From positions 1 to 64,000 of the forward strand of contig CALKVT010000065.1 of assembly GCA_938004865.1 (NCBI GenBank): 64,000 nucleotides of DNA. The letters are read 5' to 3'. The notes beneath the pieces are model-generated. The model was not told the origin of the DNA, did not search any database, and saw only the letters and a list, made by a program, of their open reading frames with translations. A program made the position numbers and the translations under genes. This document shows positions 55,547 through 64,000 of this stretch, one piece after another. The stretch is from UBA2376 sp002344285. Lineage in GTDB: Bacteria; Myxococcota_A; Polyangia; Haliangiales; Haliangiaceae. The stretch's first letter is position 1. Each line of letters opens with the position of its first letter.

Positions 55547-56560
55547 ATGACGCTCCCCGACGCGACCGAAGCCCTCATCCGACGTCTGCCGAAAGTCGAG
55601 CTGCACCTGCACATCGAGGGCACGCTCGAGCCGGAGATGGTGTTCGCCAAGGCGGCGAAGCACGGGGTCACGCTGGCCTACCCGTCGATCGAGGCGCTGC
55701 GCGCCGCCTACGACTTCTCGGACCTCCAGTCGTTCCTCGACATCTACTACGCCGGGTGCGATGTCCTGCGCGACGAGCAGGACTTCTACGATCTGTGCTG
55801 GGCCTACCTCGAGCGCGCCCACGCCGACAACGTCGTCCACGTCGAGATCTTCTTCGATCCACAGACCCACACCGCGCGCGACATCTCCTACGCGACCGTG
55901 CACCGCGGTCTCCGCCGCGCGCTCGCCGACGGGCGCGAGCGGCTCGGCATCTCGAGCGAGATGATCCTCTGCTTCCTGCGCCACCTTCCGGAGAAGGACG
56001 CGTTCGCGACCCTCGATGCCGCGACGCCGTTCGTCGCCGACCTCGCCGGCGTCGGCCTCGACTCGGGCGAGCGCGGCAACCCGCCGAGCAAGTTCGAGCG
56101 GGTGTTCGCGACGGCGCGCGCGCTGGGGCTCAAGGCGGTCGCGCACGCCGGCGAGGAGGGCCCGGCCGCCTACATCCGCGAGGCCCTCGACCTCCTCCAG
56201 GTCGTGCGCGTCGACCACGGCGTGCGCTGCGACGAGGATCCGGCGCTGGTGAAGGAGCTCGCCGCGCGCCGGATGCCGCTCACCGTCTGCCCGCTCTCCA
56301 ACGTGAAGCTCTGCGTCTACGCGCGCATGGAGGATCACAACCTCGCCCGCCTCCTCGCCCAGGGCGTGTGCGTCACCGTCAACTCCGACGATCCGGCCTA
56401 CTTCGGCGGCTACATCGGCGACAACTACCGCGCCATCGCGAAGGCCCTGCCCCTCTCGGCGCCCGACCTCATGACGCTCGCCCGCAACGCCGTCGAGGCG
56501 GCCTGGCTGCCCGCGCCGCGCAAGGCCGAGCTCATCGCCGAGATCGATCGCGCTCGCTGA
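55547..56560 (+). CDS. Adenine deaminase (adenosine deaminase superfamily, HIEGTLEP type)
   Basis: 337 residues. TIM-barrel amidohydrolase with zinc ligands HLH (20-22), VAHAGEE (His and general acid Glu), VDHGVR and NSDDPAYFGG. The segments LHIEGTLEPEMVF, FLDIYYAGCDVLRDEQDFYD and FFDPQTHT closely follow the branch that includes the Pseudomonas PA0148 enzyme, known to deaminate adenine rather than adenosine. I therefore prefer adenine to hypoxanthine conversion in purine salvage; many annotations would say adenosine deaminase. It is divergent from tex. Confidence 0.88.
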   Translation: MTLPDATEALIRRLPKVELHLHIEGTLEPEMVFAKAAKHGVTLAYPSIEALRAAYDFSDLQSFLDIYYAGCDVLRDEQDFYDLCWAYLERAHADNVVHVEIFFDPQTHTARDISYATVHRGLRRALADGRERLGISSEMILCFLRHLPEKDAFATLDAATPFVADLAGVGLDSGERGNPPSKFERVFATARALGLKAVAHAGEEGPAAYIREALDLLQVVRVDHGVRCDEDPALVKELAARRMPLTVCPLSNVKLCVYARMEDHNLARLLAQGVCVTVNSDDPAYFGGYIGDNYRAIAKALPLSAPDLMTLARNAVEAAWLPAPRKAELIAEIDRAR

Positions 56561-56566
56561 TCGCGG

Positions 56567-58594
56567 TCAGCGCACGACGTACGGCCGCGACTGCACGATG
56601 TAGAGGTCGTCGCCGACGAACAGCCACTCGATGTCGAGCGGGCGGTCGGGCGGGAAGACCTTGGTCAGGCGCCGCGCCGCCTTGCCCAGCGTGAGGATGC
56701 GCTGGTTGGTGAGCACCGGCTTGCCCTTGTGCGGGTTGGGCACCTCGCGCACGCCGCCCTTGCCGTCGAACACGAGCATCGTCTCCTCGTCGCTGCGGGA
56801 GAGCACGCGCATGCCGTGGTTCTTGTAGTCGTAGAGGATGGTCTCCGGCACCTTCTTGCCGGCGACGACGCGCAGCCCGAGCCCGCTCTTGGCGTTGATC
56901 GTGTACACCGTCTCCGCCGGATCGGTCGGGTGCACGGTCACGAGCACGCCCGCCGCCGTCGCGTTGACGCCGACCTGCACCAGCACGGCGCCGTAGACGC
57001 GGGTGTGATCGACCTTGTAGTGCTCGCGCTCCTCGTAGGCGCGCAGGTTCCACACGCTGGCCCAGACCTCGCGGATCGCCTTCGCCACCGCCGCCTTGCC
57101 CTTGGCGTTGGGCACGGTGTCGTAGAGCCCCGCGCCGGAGAAGCCGGGCAGATCCTCGGCGTTGGTCGAGCTGCGCACGAAGAGGCCCATCGTCTCGTCG
57201 CCACCGGTGAGCGCGTCGACGGCCTCGCCGAGCTTGGCCTCGAGCGCGGGATCGAGCGGCGCGTTCGCGATGTCCTTGCGCAGCTGATCGAGCGCCTTCT
57301 TCCGGTACGCGGCGTCGGAGCGAAAGCGCGCGTCGGCGAGCAGCTCGGCGACGCGCTTGTCGAGGCCCGCCGCCTTCAGGTGCGCGTCGTACCAGTGGAT
57401 GGGCACGCCGAAGCCGGGCGGCACCTGGAAGCCCTCGGGCCTGGCATGCACGATCTCGCCGAGGTTCGCCGCCTTCGCGCCGTACGCGCTCACCTGGGAG
57501 GCGCGCAGCTGGTCGAGGGTCGTGAGCTCGACGGACTCGAGGTCCGCCGCCGGGATGACGACCTCTCGGGCCTCCGCGGCGCGCGCCTTCCACGCCGCGA
57601 TCTCGGCGGCGGTCGCCTCGCGCAGCGTGTGCGCCGCGTCGGTCGCCTCGAAGTACACCGTCTTGCCGACCAGCGCCGCGTAGGTCTTGCTCGCGCCCTT
57701 CAGGCCCACGTTGGGGATGCCCCACGCCCGCGCGCGCAGGCTCACGTGCGAGAGCGGCGTGGAGAACGTCTCCGAGATGATGCCGGCGACCGGCGTGATG
57801 TCGGGCAGCGCCTCGGGCAGGATCACGATGTCACCGGCGTCGAAGCTCAGGTCCTCCTCCGTGGCCCCGACCGGCACGACGCGCAGGGCGCCGATCGCCG
57901 TGCCCTTGTTGAACGCGGTGTAGACCGAGTCCTTGTAGAGCTTGTCGTTCGTGATGACCGGGATCGACGTCAGCTGCTTGGCCACGTGCTCCTGGTAGTT
58001 GGAGTCGGGCCGGTACGAGATGACGTCGCCCTTCCAGAAGGTCGCCTTCATGCGGCGGTACGCGCGCTCGACGTGCGCCGGGGTGGCGTGGTCGCCCTCC
58101 CAGAACGCGAACGTCCACCTGTCGGGACCGAGGTGATGCACGAGGTAGCACATCAGGAAGTCGGTCTTGTCCTTGCCGTAGTTGACGTCGAACGCCTTCA
58201 CCGCCTCCCTGGTCTTCGGCTTCTTGTAGAGCTCGCCGAAGATGAAGTCCTTGTGCAGGCGGTAGACGTCGACGTCGAAGTAGTAGATGGCGTCGGTCTT
58301 GAGGTCGACGACGAACTTGGAGAAGCGCTCGCCGCCCTGCACCTTGGAGTAGTCGAGCCACGCCTGCTCGGTCATCAGCTCGTTCGTCCACAGCCGGCGC
58401 GGCGGCTCGGTCGGCGCGACGTCGGGCGGCGGCAGCTCCGGCGGCTCGACCGGTGCCGCGTCGACGAGCTGCGCCACCGTCGACGCGTCGCTCGCGGTCG
58501 GCGGCGGCGACGTCCCGGGCTCCTGCTGCTGCTTGCATCCCGCGAGCGCGCCGATGGCGATCGCGGCGGCGACGACGTTCCACCCTGGCCTCAT
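56567..58594 (-). CDS. Lipoprotein dikinase: phosphohistidine domain then PEP-synthase-type ATP-grasp (glucan water dikinase-like order)
   Basis: 675 residues. Lipobox IAIGALAGC (Cys20) and a Pro-rich spacer to ~70. Residues ~90-240 are unrecognised. A swivelling phosphohistidine domain (~245-320) has His283 in TPLSHVSLRARAWGIPN. The C-terminal ~370-675 is the nucleotide-binding ATP-grasp of PEP synthase/PPDK (YGAKAANLGE, FVRSSTNAEDLPGFSGAGLY, DIEWLFVGDDLYIVQSRP). The His-then-ATP-grasp order and the SHVxLRA motif match glucan/phosphoglucan water dikinases, not PpsA. No PEP-binding barrel is present. An ATP-using enzyme with a lipoprotein signal is unexpected. Confidence 0.78.
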   Translation of the reverse strand: MRPGWNVVAAAIAIGALAGCKQQQEPGTSPPPTASDASTVAQLVDAAPVEPPELPPPDVAPTEPPRRLWTNELMTEQAWLDYSKVQGGERFSKFVVDLKTDAIYYFDVDVYRLHKDFIFGELYKKPKTREAVKAFDVNYGKDKTDFLMCYLVHHLGPDRWTFAFWEGDHATPAHVERAYRRMKATFWKGDVISYRPDSNYQEHVAKQLTSIPVITNDKLYKDSVYTAFNKGTAIGALRVVPVGATEEDLSFDAGDIVILPEALPDITPVAGIISETFSTPLSHVSLRARAWGIPNVGLKGASKTYAALVGKTVYFEATDAAHTLREATAAEIAAWKARAAEAREVVIPAADLESVELTTLDQLRASQVSAYGAKAANLGEIVHARPEGFQVPPGFGVPIHWYDAHLKAAGLDKRVAELLADARFRSDAAYRKKALDQLRKDIANAPLDPALEAKLGEAVDALTGGDETMGLFVRSSTNAEDLPGFSGAGLYDTVPNAKGKAAVAKAIREVWASVWNLRAYEEREHYKVDHTRVYGAVLVQVGVNATAAGVLVTVHPTDPAETVYTINAKSGLGLRVVAGKKVPETILYDYKNHGMRVLSRSDEETMLVFDGKGGVREVPNPHKGKPVLTNQRILTLGKAARRLTKVFPPDRPLDIEWLFVGDDLYIVQSRPYVVR

Positions 58595-58601
58595 GGCCGC
58601 A

Positions 58602-58611
58602 GTGCTACCAT
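58602..58611. promoter_or_regulatory. Overlapping divergent -10 boxes, dikinase-like lipoprotein / kinase
   Basis: Minus strand TAGCAC (58607-58602) and plus strand TACCAT (58606-58611) share TA at 58606-58607. Each ends 7 nt before an ATG (58594 and 58619). An in-frame ATG at 58610 lies inside the plus box and is not the likely start. Confidence 0.5.
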
Positions 58612-58618
58612 GAAGGCA

Positions 58619-60718
<2,100 letters not shown>

Positions 60719-60720
60719 GG

Positions 60721-60750
60721 TTGACCCGCGCATCGCCGAGCCTCTACCCT
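60721..60750 (+). promoter_or_regulatory. Sigma-70-like promoter of the TolB-like gene
   Basis: TTGACC (60721-60726), 18-nt spacer, TACCCT (60745-60750), with the start codon 27 nt downstream of the -10. A strong GGAGGGAGAG ribosome site (60764-60773) precedes the ATG. Confidence 0.65.
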
Positions 60751-60777
60751 GCGGCTAACTCTTGGAGGGAGAGAGCC

Positions 60778-62376
60778 ATGAGGCTTAGTTCTGTCGTCCG
60801 CGTGGGACTCGTGGGATTGGGCGTCGCCCTGTGCGCCGCCAGCGTGAAACCGAAGCCGCAGGCGGGCGCCGCCAAGACGGAGAAGAACGTCGTCTTCTAC
60901 GAGACCCGGCCCAAGTTCGAGTGGCCGCACCGCAAGGGCTCGACCTACCGCGTGGTCTGCTACAAGATCACCGCGGATCCGCTCAACCCTCGCTCGATCG
61001 TCTACGACGAGATCAACCACACCGAGCGCAACTGGACGCCGCCAGACGATCTCGACTTCGAGACGCGCTACGAGCTGTACGTCTACAACGACCAGAACGC
61101 GGTCGTGACCTCGTGGGGCTTCACCGTCGGATACGAGCCGGCGAAGGTGATCTACCCCGAGCCGCAGGCCAAGGTGCGCAACCTCAATCCCGAGATCCGC
61201 ATCGCGCCGCTCAAGTACCCCTACGTCTACTACTCGTTCGAGATCGCCGAGGACAACTCGTTCGACAAGCTCGCCGACAAGGGCTTCGTCGCCCACCGCG
61301 GCAACGTGCGCGAGTTCGCCGGCCAGGACAACGAGCTCGGCACCGGCGACGACGTCCGCTACGTGCCCTGGATCGCGTCGCGCGTGCTCAAACCGAACAA
61401 GACGTACCACTGGCGCGTGCGCGCGTACTACTACACCAAGGACGAGCTGGCGGCCGGGGTCGCACCGGATCCGGAGAACGCGCTCGGTCGCTCCGAGGTC
61501 GTCGGCCAGTTCACGATCCCGCCGCAGTCGGGCTCCGACTCGCTCGCCAACGTCACCCAGATCACGCGTGACTCCACCAACACGTACATGCCGACGCTCA
61601 ACAAGCGCCTCGAGCTCGCGTACGTGATGGAGCTGCCCAGCGGCGGCCGAGAGATCCGCACCGCCGGCGCCACGGTGCGGGCGGGCGTGCCGGTGTTCGA
61701 CACCGGCCGCGAGGAGTTCACGAAGAGCGTCAACGGCTCGGTCGACCTCCGCCCGCAGTGGGACGTCGACGGCGACGGCCTCTTCTTCGACTCGGACCGT
61801 ACCCAGAAGATCGCCAACATCTGGTACAAGCGGCGCGACTCGCGCGGCTACACCCAGCTGACGTTCCACGACAAGAACGCGTGGTACCCGTCGATCTCGA
61901 AGGACGGCAACAAGATCGCCTACCAGGTGTACAACCCGCAGGTCGGCACCGAGTGGTCGATCTGGACGGTCGATCGCGATGGCCGCTCGGCCACCGAGCT
62001 CGGCGCCGGCGAGCACCCGCAGTTCTCGCCCGATGGCACCAAGATCGCCTTCTCGCAGAAGGACCACAACGGTGACCGCCAGGTCTGGGTGATGGACGCC
62101 AACGGCGGTAACCGCATCCAGCTCACCAACGAGTCCGACAACGAGCTCCCGACCTGGCACCCGAACGGCAAGAAGCTGGTGTTCGTGTCGAATCGTGCCG
62201 GCAACAAGGACATCTGGCTGGTCGAGACCGACGGCGCGCGCATGGTGCAGCTCACCAACTACCTGGGCACTGACTTCACGCCCGAGTTCACGCCCGACGG
62301 CCGCTACATCGTGTTCGCCTCGACCCGCGGTGGAGAGATCTTCCACCTGTGGATGGGCGAGCTCAGCGCGCTCTGA
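60778..62376 (+). CDS. Secreted TolB-like beta-propeller protein
   Basis: 532 residues. Signal sequence (VVRVGLVGLGVALCAASV). The N-terminal ~270 residues form fibronectin-like beta domains (RPKFEWPHRKGSTYRVVCYK, ALGRSEVVGQFTIPPQ). The C-terminal half has TolB/PD40 propeller blades, each with D-D/W---P---G--I-F: WYPSISKDGNKIAYQ, PQFSPDGTKIAFSQKDHNG, LPTWHPNGKKLVFVSNR, PEFTPDGRYIVFASTRGG. A normal Shine-Dalgarno and promoter contrast with the leaderless genes around it, suggesting high expression. Probably a periplasmic protein-interaction scaffold. Confidence 0.82.
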   Translation: MRLSSVVRVGLVGLGVALCAASVKPKPQAGAAKTEKNVVFYETRPKFEWPHRKGSTYRVVCYKITADPLNPRSIVYDEINHTERNWTPPDDLDFETRYELYVYNDQNAVVTSWGFTVGYEPAKVIYPEPQAKVRNLNPEIRIAPLKYPYVYYSFEIAEDNSFDKLADKGFVAHRGNVREFAGQDNELGTGDDVRYVPWIASRVLKPNKTYHWRVRAYYYTKDELAAGVAPDPENALGRSEVVGQFTIPPQSGSDSLANVTQITRDSTNTYMPTLNKRLELAYVMELPSGGREIRTAGATVRAGVPVFDTGREEFTKSVNGSVDLRPQWDVDGDGLFFDSDRTQKIANIWYKRRDSRGYTQLTFHDKNAWYPSISKDGNKIAYQVYNPQVGTEWSIWTVDRDGRSATELGAGEHPQFSPDGTKIAFSQKDHNGDRQVWVMDANGGNRIQLTNESDNELPTWHPNGKKLVFVSNRAGNKDIWLVETDGARMVQLTNYLGTDFTPEFTPDGRYIVFASTRGGEIFHLWMGELSAL

Positions 62377-62409
62377 CGAGCGCGCCCGCACGCGCGGCGC
62401 CTCGCCTGC

Positions 62410-63225
62410 TCACAGCGGGCGGGCGAGGACGCCGACGAGGAACGCCGTCGTGTCCGAGTCCCCCGCGATCGAGATCTCGAGGCGGGCGAAGATGTCGAGC
62501 TTGTCGAGGGCGTAGAGCCCCTCACCGACCAGCACGGTGACGGTGTCGGTGGTGACGTTGTCGCTGCTCGAGATCGGGATCTGGAGCTCGAGGCCGCCCT
62601 GGATGGCGGCGGTTGGCGCGACCTGCACCTGACCGGTGCCGCGGCCGACGAGCCCGAACGCGTTGCCACTATCGGTCATGCCGCCGAAATCGAGGGAGAG
62701 CAGGCTCAGGAAGGCCCCGCCCTCGGCGACGACGGCGAGGTTCGCGCCGAGCTTCTGCTTGTACTCGAAGCGGCCGTCGAACGTGAGCGTGGAGTACCCT
62801 TCGGTGGGCGAGAAGCGCGAGACCGTCGCGCGCGCCGCGCCCGGCCCGACCGGCGCCCGGGCGCCGGCGAACATCCGCCACAGGGTCTCGCCGCCGCCGC
62901 CGTCGGGCTGGATCAGCAGGAGCTCGAGCCCCGCGAACGGCTCGACCGTCCCCGTCGAGTAGCGACCCGCGAGCGTCATGGTCACGACGTCGAAGAGATC
63001 GATGCCGTCGTTGGTCGGGATCCAGAAGTGCCCGTCGACCTCGAGCATGCCCGAGGGCAAGACCAGCGGGCGATCGACCAGGGCCAGCGGATAGCCGCTC
63101 GACGAGAGCACCGGGTCACCCGAGGGCGGCGGCGGGGGCGGCGGGACCGCCTGGGCGTGAGCTGCGGTCGCGGCGGCCGCGACGAGCGACAGCGCCAGGG
63201 GCGGGGCCAGGGATAGGCGATTCAT
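62410..63225 (-). CDS. Secreted protein, probable small outer-membrane barrel
   Basis: 271 residues with a signal peptide (LALSLVAAAATAAHAQA) and a proline run directly after the cleavage site. The remainder alternates polar and hydrophobic residues as in beta-strands (GRFEYKQKLGANLAVVAEGG, LDIFARLEISIAGDSDTTAF). It ends GVLARPL. I do not recognise a family. An AAGGA Shine-Dalgarno precedes the ATG. It is the third of three short minus-strand envelope genes. Confidence 0.6.
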   Translation of the reverse strand: MNRLSLAPPLALSLVAAAATAAHAQAVPPPPPPPSGDPVLSSSGYPLALVDRPLVLPSGMLEVDGHFWIPTNDGIDLFDVVTMTLAGRYSTGTVEPFAGLELLLIQPDGGGGETLWRMFAGARAPVGPGAARATVSRFSPTEGYSTLTFDGRFEYKQKLGANLAVVAEGGAFLSLLSLDFGGMTDSGNAFGLVGRGTGQVQVAPTAAIQGGLELQIPISSSDNVTTDTVTVLVGEGLYALDKLDIFARLEISIAGDSDTTAFLVGVLARPL

Positions 63226-63244
63226 CCTGATCCTTTCCGGCGAG

Positions 63245-63649
63245 TCATTCGCCGCACACGGTGAGCTCCCAGTCGGTCCAGTAGCCGGTGTCCGCCGCGT
63301 AGCGGTCGGCGACAGTGATCGTCCAGGTGCCGCCGACGTCCATGGAGTCCCACTGATGGAACGGACCGTGATCGCCGACGTCCTCGATCTCGATGACCGA
63401 GCTCCCGTGCGCGAGGCGGATCTGCAGATCGCTCTCGAGCTCGTGCTCGAGGTTCAACCGGAGGCCGATCCCGTCGGGGTAGCCCGTGAGCGGCACCGAG
63501 ATCGTGCTGGTGACGCCGGTGTCGTTGTTGTCGGGGATGCTCTGGCCCACGTACGACGAGTACGTCGCGCCCTCGCAGACACCGAAGATGCCGTTGTACG
63601 CCGCGCACCCCGACGGGAGCGCGACGAGGAGCAGCGCGACCGGCTTCAC
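63245..63649 (-). CDS. Small lipoprotein consisting of one proprotein-convertase P-domain
   Basis: 134 residues with a lipobox (LLLVALPSGC). The mature part matches the P/Homo B domain usually found behind subtilisin-type proteases: SIPDNNDTGVTSTISV, LESDLQIRLAHGSSVIEIED, VGGTWTITVADRYAADTGYW, WELTV. No protease domain is attached or adjacent, so it stands alone as a surface adhesion or binding module. Overlaps the upstream lipoprotein gene by 4 nt (ATGA). Confidence 0.75.
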   Translation of the reverse strand: MKPVALLLVALPSGCAAYNGIFGVCEGATYSSYVGQSIPDNNDTGVTSTISVPLTGYPDGIGLRLNLEHELESDLQIRLAHGSSVIEIEDVGDHGPFHQWDSMDVGGTWTITVADRYAADTGYWTDWELTVCGE

Positions 63650-63990
63650 TGCGCGAGCCCTCCGATGAAGAACCCACCGCCGAGGCAGTAGAGCCCCACG
63701 GGGAAGAAGTCGGACGCCTGCAGGTCGCCATCCTTCGCCGACCCGGGGACGTTGTCGAGGAACGCGCCGCTGCCGAGCGTCACCGCGGCGAGCCCCAGCC
63801 AGAAGAAGCGCTTGCTGACCTCGTAGCCGCCGATGTTGTAGGTCGAGGCCGCCGGCTGCGGGCCGTACCCGGGCGGCGGGGGGTGGCTACCGGGCGGCGG
63901 CGGTGCGCTCGTGCTCGGCGCGGGACGCGCGGCGCAACCCACGGCGAGCGCCGACGCACAGAACATCGTGACGATCGTGGCAGATCGCAT
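63646..63990 (-). CDS. Small lipoprotein with two membrane segments
   Basis: 114 residues. Lipobox (SALAVGC), a Pro-rich spacer (PAPSTSAPPPPGSHPPPPGY), then hydrophobic stretches (FFWLGLAAVTLGSGAFL and PVGLYCLGGGFFIGGLA) that could insert into the membrane. Function unknown. A strong Shine-Dalgarno (GGAGGGG) lies just upstream, and its stop overlaps the P-domain lipoprotein start, so the two are coupled. Confidence 0.65.
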   Translation of the reverse strand: MRSATIVTMFCASALAVGCAARPAPSTSAPPPPGSHPPPPGYGPQPAASTYNIGGYEVSKRFFWLGLAAVTLGSGAFLDNVPGSAKDGDLQASDFFPVGLYCLGGGFFIGGLAQ

Positions 63991-64000
63991 GCTCCCCTCC

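Overview
The window is 64 kb of very GC-rich chromosomal DNA from a predatory-type deltaproteobacterium (phylum Myxococcota, probably a Haliangium/Kofleriaceae-like or related lineage). The grounds are: four eukaryote-like Ser/Thr kinases and an FHA-GAF-PP2C phosphatase, two C-terminal MYXO-CTERM-like sorting tails, PEGA-domain proteins, many lipoproteins carrying Kelch, LVIVD or PD40 beta-propellers, and a strong G/C bias at third codon positions. No phage, insertion sequence, CRISPR array or rRNA was seen. There is one tRNA (Val, CAC).

Layout. 1-2 kb: the end of a GT39-like membrane protein, a small membrane protein and a DoxX protein. 2-6.7 kb (minus): Kelch lipoprotein, outer-membrane barrel and a 13-heme cytochrome c, which looks like a porin-cytochrome conduit. 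6.7-12.2 kb: two Ser/Thr kinases, a PEGA protein and a lipoprotein. 12-20.4 kb: glucan phosphorylase, LVIVD lipoprotein, Smr protein, DacB-like carboxypeptidase, Acs and RidA. 20.4-30.5 kb: PD40 lipoprotein with one heme site, tRNA-Val, DUF1990 protein, a tandem pair of unknown repeat proteins, pectinacetylesterase-like lipoprotein, Nudix hydrolase, LPMO-like protein, primary-type sigma factor and phosphodiester glycosidase. 30.5-39.6 kb (minus): a six-gene operon headed by a 1560-residue fusion (aldehyde dehydrogenase, aminotransferase, GNAT, degenerate aminotransferase), then a C45 acyltransferase/peptidase, a class III aminotransferase, both CoA-transferase subunits and an SDR. This is probably an amino-acid (lysine-like) catabolic pathway. 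39.8-46.7 kb: FHA-GAF-PP2C phosphatase, nucleotidyltransferase pair, methyltransferase, uridine kinase, a third Ser/Thr kinase and a NarL-type regulator. 46.7-55.5 kb (minus): M23 peptidase, propeller lipoprotein, PHP lipoprotein, sulfatase-like lipoprotein and Tex. 55.5-64 kb: adenine deaminase, a lipoprotein with the H-domain/ATP-grasp order of glucan water dikinases, a fourth Ser/Thr kinase, a TolB-like propeller protein and three small envelope proteins.

Two patterns run across the window. First, many genes have a TAnnnT-like -10 box only 6-8 nt before the start codon, which predicts leaderless mRNAs. Each of the four kinase loci sits on one side of a divergent promoter pair whose two -10 boxes share the same TA step, so the kinase and its opposite neighbour should compete for RNA polymerase. 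Second, genes are packed tightly: ATGA/GTGA/TTGA/TAGTG stop-start overlaps are common and four convergent pairs overlap at their 3' ends. Short dispersed repeats (GGCCTCGGGC-type and GTGCCC hexamers) sit at gene ends or in linkers.

All functional calls are from reading the sequence; no database search was run.
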